A stretch of DNA of 8,935 nt from an uncultured Clostridia bacterium (GTDB lineage: Bacteria; Bacillota; Clostridia; TANB77; CAG-508), in NCBI GenBank assembly GCA_934162925.1, contig CAKPJR010000044.1:1-8935 (forward strand), given 5' to 3'. Positions 6,206 to 8,935 of the stretch are shown here, piece after piece (positions within the stretch are counted from its first letter, which is position 1; each line of letters begins with the position of its first letter). The position numbers and the translations under genes are program-made. The notes under the pieces were generated by a model that was not told where the DNA came from, searched no databases, and worked only from the letters and a program-made list of their open reading frames with translations.

Positions 6206-8233
6206 TTATAATTCTAACGAACTTTGTTCTTGCATTGTTTCTATATTAGTTGATTTTACGAGTCCTTCTGATAATGTATATAAGCTATCTCTTATATATA
6301 TTATTCTCTCTACTTCTTTAGTATAGTTATAATCTGTGTATTCATCATCTTCTATTTGCATATGTGCAATAGTTCCTTTTAAGGTAAATCCCTCATTTAA
6401 GTCTAGTCCATATACTATTGCTCCTTGGAATGTTAGTTTTGAGTTATATTCTCCCTCTTTTTCTCTTATAGAGATAGGGAATGCTATTATGTTTTTTTCT
6501 TTTGAGAATAATAATGCTTTATGATTATTTAATATCTCAGAATATGTTCCTTTTTCTCCTATGTCCACTGAATATAGTTCTTTTGGGTTGCTTGGATTGC
6601 TTACATCAAATAAAGCCATTTTCATTCCATCTGTAACTACTCCTCCATATTTATTAGTCGTTGTATTTTCTCCAAAACCTATTATATGAGTTTCGTCATA
6701 TGGATGTAGGTATTTACTATATCCAGGTATTTTTAATTCTCCTAGTACAACAGGGTTTGTAGGCTCTGATAAGTCTATTACAAATAGTGGATCTGTTTGC
6801 ACAAACGTTACCATATATGCTCTATTTCCCATAAACCTAACAGAATAAATTTTTTCTCCTTTTGCTAAGTTTTCTATTTTTCCAACAACTTCTAGTTTTT
6901 CATTTAGAACATACATATTATTAGTATCTGTATCGCTGTTCCAATTATTACTATCTGTTGTTGCAATTCTAAAATAGCCATCTTTTTCATCCATTGAAAA
7001 TTGATTTAGCACTTCTCCTGGTACACTTCCAACATTTGTATACACAATTTTAGAATCTTCTAGTTTAAATTTATATATATATGTGTCTACATCATAATTA
7101 TCGTAGTAACCATAAAATATATTATTTTTGTATTCATATTTTACTTTAGTAATATATAAATTATTTTCAGATGAATATATTTCTTCTCCAGCTCCTAAAT
7201 AGCTTTCTATATTTGCTGGTTCATTGTTATTAATATTAAACCCTGCAATATTCAAATATGAGTTTTCTTCACTATCTGGGAAATAGTATATGTCTGTAAA
7301 CTCTTTACAATTAAGTTTTTCTGATATACTAGTGTCTAAATATTTTGGCTTATATTCATCTTCGTTAACATTTTCTTTTGTATATTCTTCTGGTAAATTA
7401 CAATATATATACTTGTTTGCCATAAAATATATATTTTCTCCAATCATTCTTGAAGACAAATAATCTCCTTCAATTTGAACTTCTCTTTCATATTGTGGAT
7501 TTTCTTTGTTTTCAATATTGTATACTTTTGCAATAGTATATAAATCAGGAGACCTATATACCAAATCCAAATCATAATAAACCTCTTTATTTTGATTAGC
7601 TTCATAAACTCTTTTTTGTCCAATTATAACTAACTTGTTATTATTTATAAAAATTTCAGCAGATTTTATATTTTCTTTTTCATATTCTATTTCAGACACA
7701 ATTTGTAATTTTGTTGGATCACTTGCATTTACAATTACTAACTTGTTTCCAGCAGAGTAGTAAATGTAATCTCCATCTGTTTTTACAATATCTGCTTCAT
7801 CTACACCTTCAACTTGTATATTTGTTTTTGAATAATCACTTCCATCATTTGAAACATTTTCTTTTGTTGTTCCAAGACTTCCAGGACTTTTTACATTATC
7901 TTCTGTTGCATTACTAGTAATGTCAAGTACATCAACTGTTTCATAATAATTGTTTTTTCTATTTTTTAGTATATTATATAATGTTTCAAAATTCTCAACT
8001 TTAGGTAGTCCATTGTTTTTTTCTACAGCCACTATTGGCGTTTCTTTGTTTTTATTATTATTTAATGGAATAGCTATTGATATTGCTATTACAAATACAA
8101 TCAGGGCTGAGGCTACTGTATATATTCTTTTAGTATACGACTTTTTTTGTTTTATTTTACTTAATGTTTCTTGTTTTAATTTATTATCTACTTCAATTTC
8201 ATTCATAATTTCTGCATAGTCCTTTTTCTTCAT
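6206..8233 (-). CDS. Membrane-anchored beta-propeller domain protein, probable partner of the ECF sigma factor
   Basis: 675 aa. Residues 1-36 are charged and cytoplasmic in character (MKKKDYAEIMNEIEVDNKLK), residues about 38-56 are a single membrane helix, and the rest is a large extracytoplasmic domain. The outer part resembles the secreted C-terminal beta-propeller family (Pfam Beta_propel, COG4880): recurring blade-like segments such as VIDLSEPTNPVVLGELKIPGY, HIIGFGENT and MALFDVSNPSNPKELYSVD, with a GVDEADIVKTDGDYIYY entry motif near residue 140-155. It starts 2 nt after the sigma gene, and its ribosome binding site (GGAGGGG) lies inside the last sigma codons, so translation is probably coupled. 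By analogy with other ECF operons, the short cytoplasmic segment could bind the sigma factor and the propeller could sense an envelope signal; this is inference, and no zinc anti-sigma motif is seen. No CGG occurs anywhere in the gene. Confidence 0.88.
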   Translation of the reverse strand: MKKKDYAEIMNEIEVDNKLKQETLSKIKQKKSYTKRIYTVASALIVFVIAISIAIPLNNNKNKETPIVAVEKNNGLPKVENFETLYNILKNRKNNYYETVDVLDITSNATEDNVKSPGSLGTTKENVSNDGSDYSKTNIQVEGVDEADIVKTDGDYIYYSAGNKLVIVNASDPTKLQIVSEIEYEKENIKSAEIFINNNKLVIIGQKRVYEANQNKEVYYDLDLVYRSPDLYTIAKVYNIENKENPQYEREVQIEGDYLSSRMIGENIYFMANKYIYCNLPEEYTKENVNEDEYKPKYLDTSISEKLNCKEFTDIYYFPDSEENSYLNIAGFNINNNEPANIESYLGAGEEIYSSENNLYITKVKYEYKNNIFYGYYDNYDVDTYIYKFKLEDSKIVYTNVGSVPGEVLNQFSMDEKDGYFRIATTDSNNWNSDTDTNNMYVLNEKLEVVGKIENLAKGEKIYSVRFMGNRAYMVTFVQTDPLFVIDLSEPTNPVVLGELKIPGYSKYLHPYDETHIIGFGENTTTNKYGGVVTDGMKMALFDVSNPSNPKELYSVDIGEKGTYSEILNNHKALLFSKEKNIIAFPISIREKEGEYNSKLTFQGAIVYGLDLNEGFTLKGTIAHMQIEDDEYTDYNYTKEVERIIYIRDSLYTLSEGLVKSTNIETMQEQSSLEL

Positions 8234-8235
8234 TC

Positions 8236-8706
8236 TTACCCCTCCTCTTCCATTTTTAGTTTTTCACGTGCACGTGCTAAATATGATTTTACGGTATTTT
8301 CTTTCATTTTAAGTATTTGGCTTATTTCTTTGATTTTATAATTTTCATAATAATATAAATGGACTATTGTTTTATATTTTATAGGTAGTTTTTGAACAGA
8401 ATAATATATGTTATGTTTTTCTTCTGTTTCGAATGGTATATCTTCTTTCAATTCTGATGTATTTCTAAAAAATTTTGAATTTAATAAATTCTTACTACAA
8501 TTTATTGTTACTCTAATAAGCCAAGCTTTTTCATGTTCTTCACTTTTAAAGTCTGGCATTTTTTTTGCCAAACGTAAAAAAACTTCTTGATATACATCTT
8601 CACTATTTTCTTTTGTTTTAGTTCTTATTAAAGCAAGTCTATATATCATATTTGAATATTTTTCTACCATTTTTTCTAAATACTGATTTTTATTTGTATA
8701 TTCCAT
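8236..8706 (-). CDS. ECF-type RNA polymerase sigma factor
   Basis: 156-aa sigma-70 family factor with only regions 2 and 4, the ECF layout. Region 2 spans about residues 10-75, with DVYQEVFLRL (37-46) and WLIRVTINCSKNLL (62-75), which contact core polymerase and the -10 element. Region 4 spans about 106-151, with the helix-turn-helix IKEISQILKMKENTVKSYLARAREKL that reads the -35 element. It starts at 8706 with AGGTGA about 6 nt upstream. It heads a two-gene unit with the membrane beta-propeller protein, the usual sigma/anti-sigma arrangement. Its subfamily and target promoters cannot be stated from this sequence. Confidence 0.92.
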   Translation of the reverse strand: MEYTNKNQYLEKMVEKYSNMIYRLALIRTKTKENSEDVYQEVFLRLAKKMPDFKSEEHEKAWLIRVTINCSKNLLNSKFFRNTSELKEDIPFETEEKHNIYYSVQKLPIKYKTIVHLYYYENYKIKEISQILKMKENTVKSYLARAREKLKMEEEG

Positions 8707-8714
8707 TTATATCA

Positions 8715-8754
8715 CCTATACATATAATACCATAAAAGTTGGAAAAAAGTTGCA
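8715..8754 (-). promoter_or_regulatory. Possible sigma operon promoter (ECF-like)
   Basis: Upstream of the sigma gene the minus strand holds TGCAAC (8754-8749) and a second CAACTTTT 11 nt on, then GGTATTATATG before the ribosome binding site. An AAC-type -35 is typical of ECF promoters, which are often self-activated. TATTAT could instead be a housekeeping -10. There is no second copy in the window to confirm the motif. Confidence 0.25.
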
Positions 8755-8798
8755 TATTTGAACAAATTAAAAAAAATTTTTAATTTTTCTTTAATTTG

Positions 8799-8903
8799 TT
8801 CTCGCCCGATTTGAGTTTTCGACTAAAAGGAGAAAATCTCAAAGGGCTAGCGATTGTAACTTTTTATATAATAGGAAATGGAAAATTTTCTATTATATAA
8901 AAA
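8799..8903 (-). repeat. Structured dispersed repeat, copy B
   Basis: Reverse-strand copy of the element at 651-745. Stem 1 pairs 8861-8878 with 8886-8903 (17 of 18 positions). Stem 2 pairs TTTGAG plus TTTTC with GAAAA plus CTCAAA, again with one bulged A, followed by the tail AAATCGGGCGAGAA. It differs from copy A in matched pairs: TTTCC/GGAAA in A is TTTTC/GAAAA in B, and the AGTAG/CTACT part of stem 1 is AATAG/CTATT. It sits between the upstream terminator and the sigma promoter region. Confidence 0.75.
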
Positions 8904-8930
8904 AAGACTCTATTTTTTTTATAGAGTCTT
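8899..8930 (-). terminator. Rho-independent terminator of an upstream gene beyond the window
   Basis: On the minus strand AAGACTCTAT, a loop of seven A, ATAGAGTCTT, then a run of T: a perfect 10-bp stem with a U-tract. It should end transcription of a minus-strand gene lying to the right of base 8935, and it abuts repeat copy B. Confidence 0.8.
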
Positions 8931-8935
8931 AAACC

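Noticed and set aside
7711..8219. Plus-strand ORFs opposite the beta-propeller gene
   Set aside because: Low-complexity Leu/His/Phe translation of antisense sequence; the minus-strand gene with domains and ribosome binding site explains the region.
8736..8754. CRISPR-like or iteron array from the repeated CAACTTTT
   Set aside because: Only two short copies 11 nt apart and no further units; at most a promoter or operator feature.

Overview
The window is AT-rich, and every convincing gene lies on the minus strand. Gene content (a recJ-rel-MBL hydrolase string, an ITLIAL-type pilin, an ECF sigma factor paired with a membrane beta-propeller protein) and the low G+C point to an uncultured, probably gut-associated, member of the Clostridia. 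The sequence alone does not fix genus or order.

Layout in the direction of transcription (right to left). 8899-8930 holds a terminator for a gene beyond the right edge, next to a structured repeat (copy B, 8799-8903). 8706-8236 is an ECF sigma factor, followed 2 nt later by 8233-6206, a membrane-anchored beta-propeller protein that is probably its regulatory partner. The pair ends at a perfect 13-bp palindrome (6161-6191). 5943-5095 is a damaged or recoded pilin-like gene ending at a terminator (5059-5033). 4935-3245 is the single-strand DNA exonuclease RecJ, and 22 nt on, 3223-1020 is the bifunctional (p)ppGpp synthetase/hydrolase Rel. 1019-629 is a non-coding mosaic of hairpins, direct repeats and structured repeat copy A. 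619-1 is a glyoxalase II-like metallo-beta-lactamase-fold hydrolase that runs off the left edge.

The striking observation is that four of these genes (hydrolase, rel, recJ, pilin) are not open in one frame. Six +1 frame changes are needed, and each coincides with an in-frame CGG codon. Skipping the C (or reading CGGN as one four-base codon) places a glycine codon GGN exactly where the protein family has glycine, and the downstream frame is the conserved one. Rel comes out at 733 aa and RecJ at 562 aa, with all motifs present. I found no CGG used as an ordinary in-frame arginine codon anywhere in the window, while CGT and CGA are used for arginine. CGG in other codon phases occurs about ten times without any frame change. 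The simplest biological reading is that CGG is no longer an arginine codon in this organism and is bypassed by +1 decoding as glycine. The main alternative is a systematic C-insertion sequencing artefact. One further break in the pilin gene (a -1 change near 5578) does not fit the rule.
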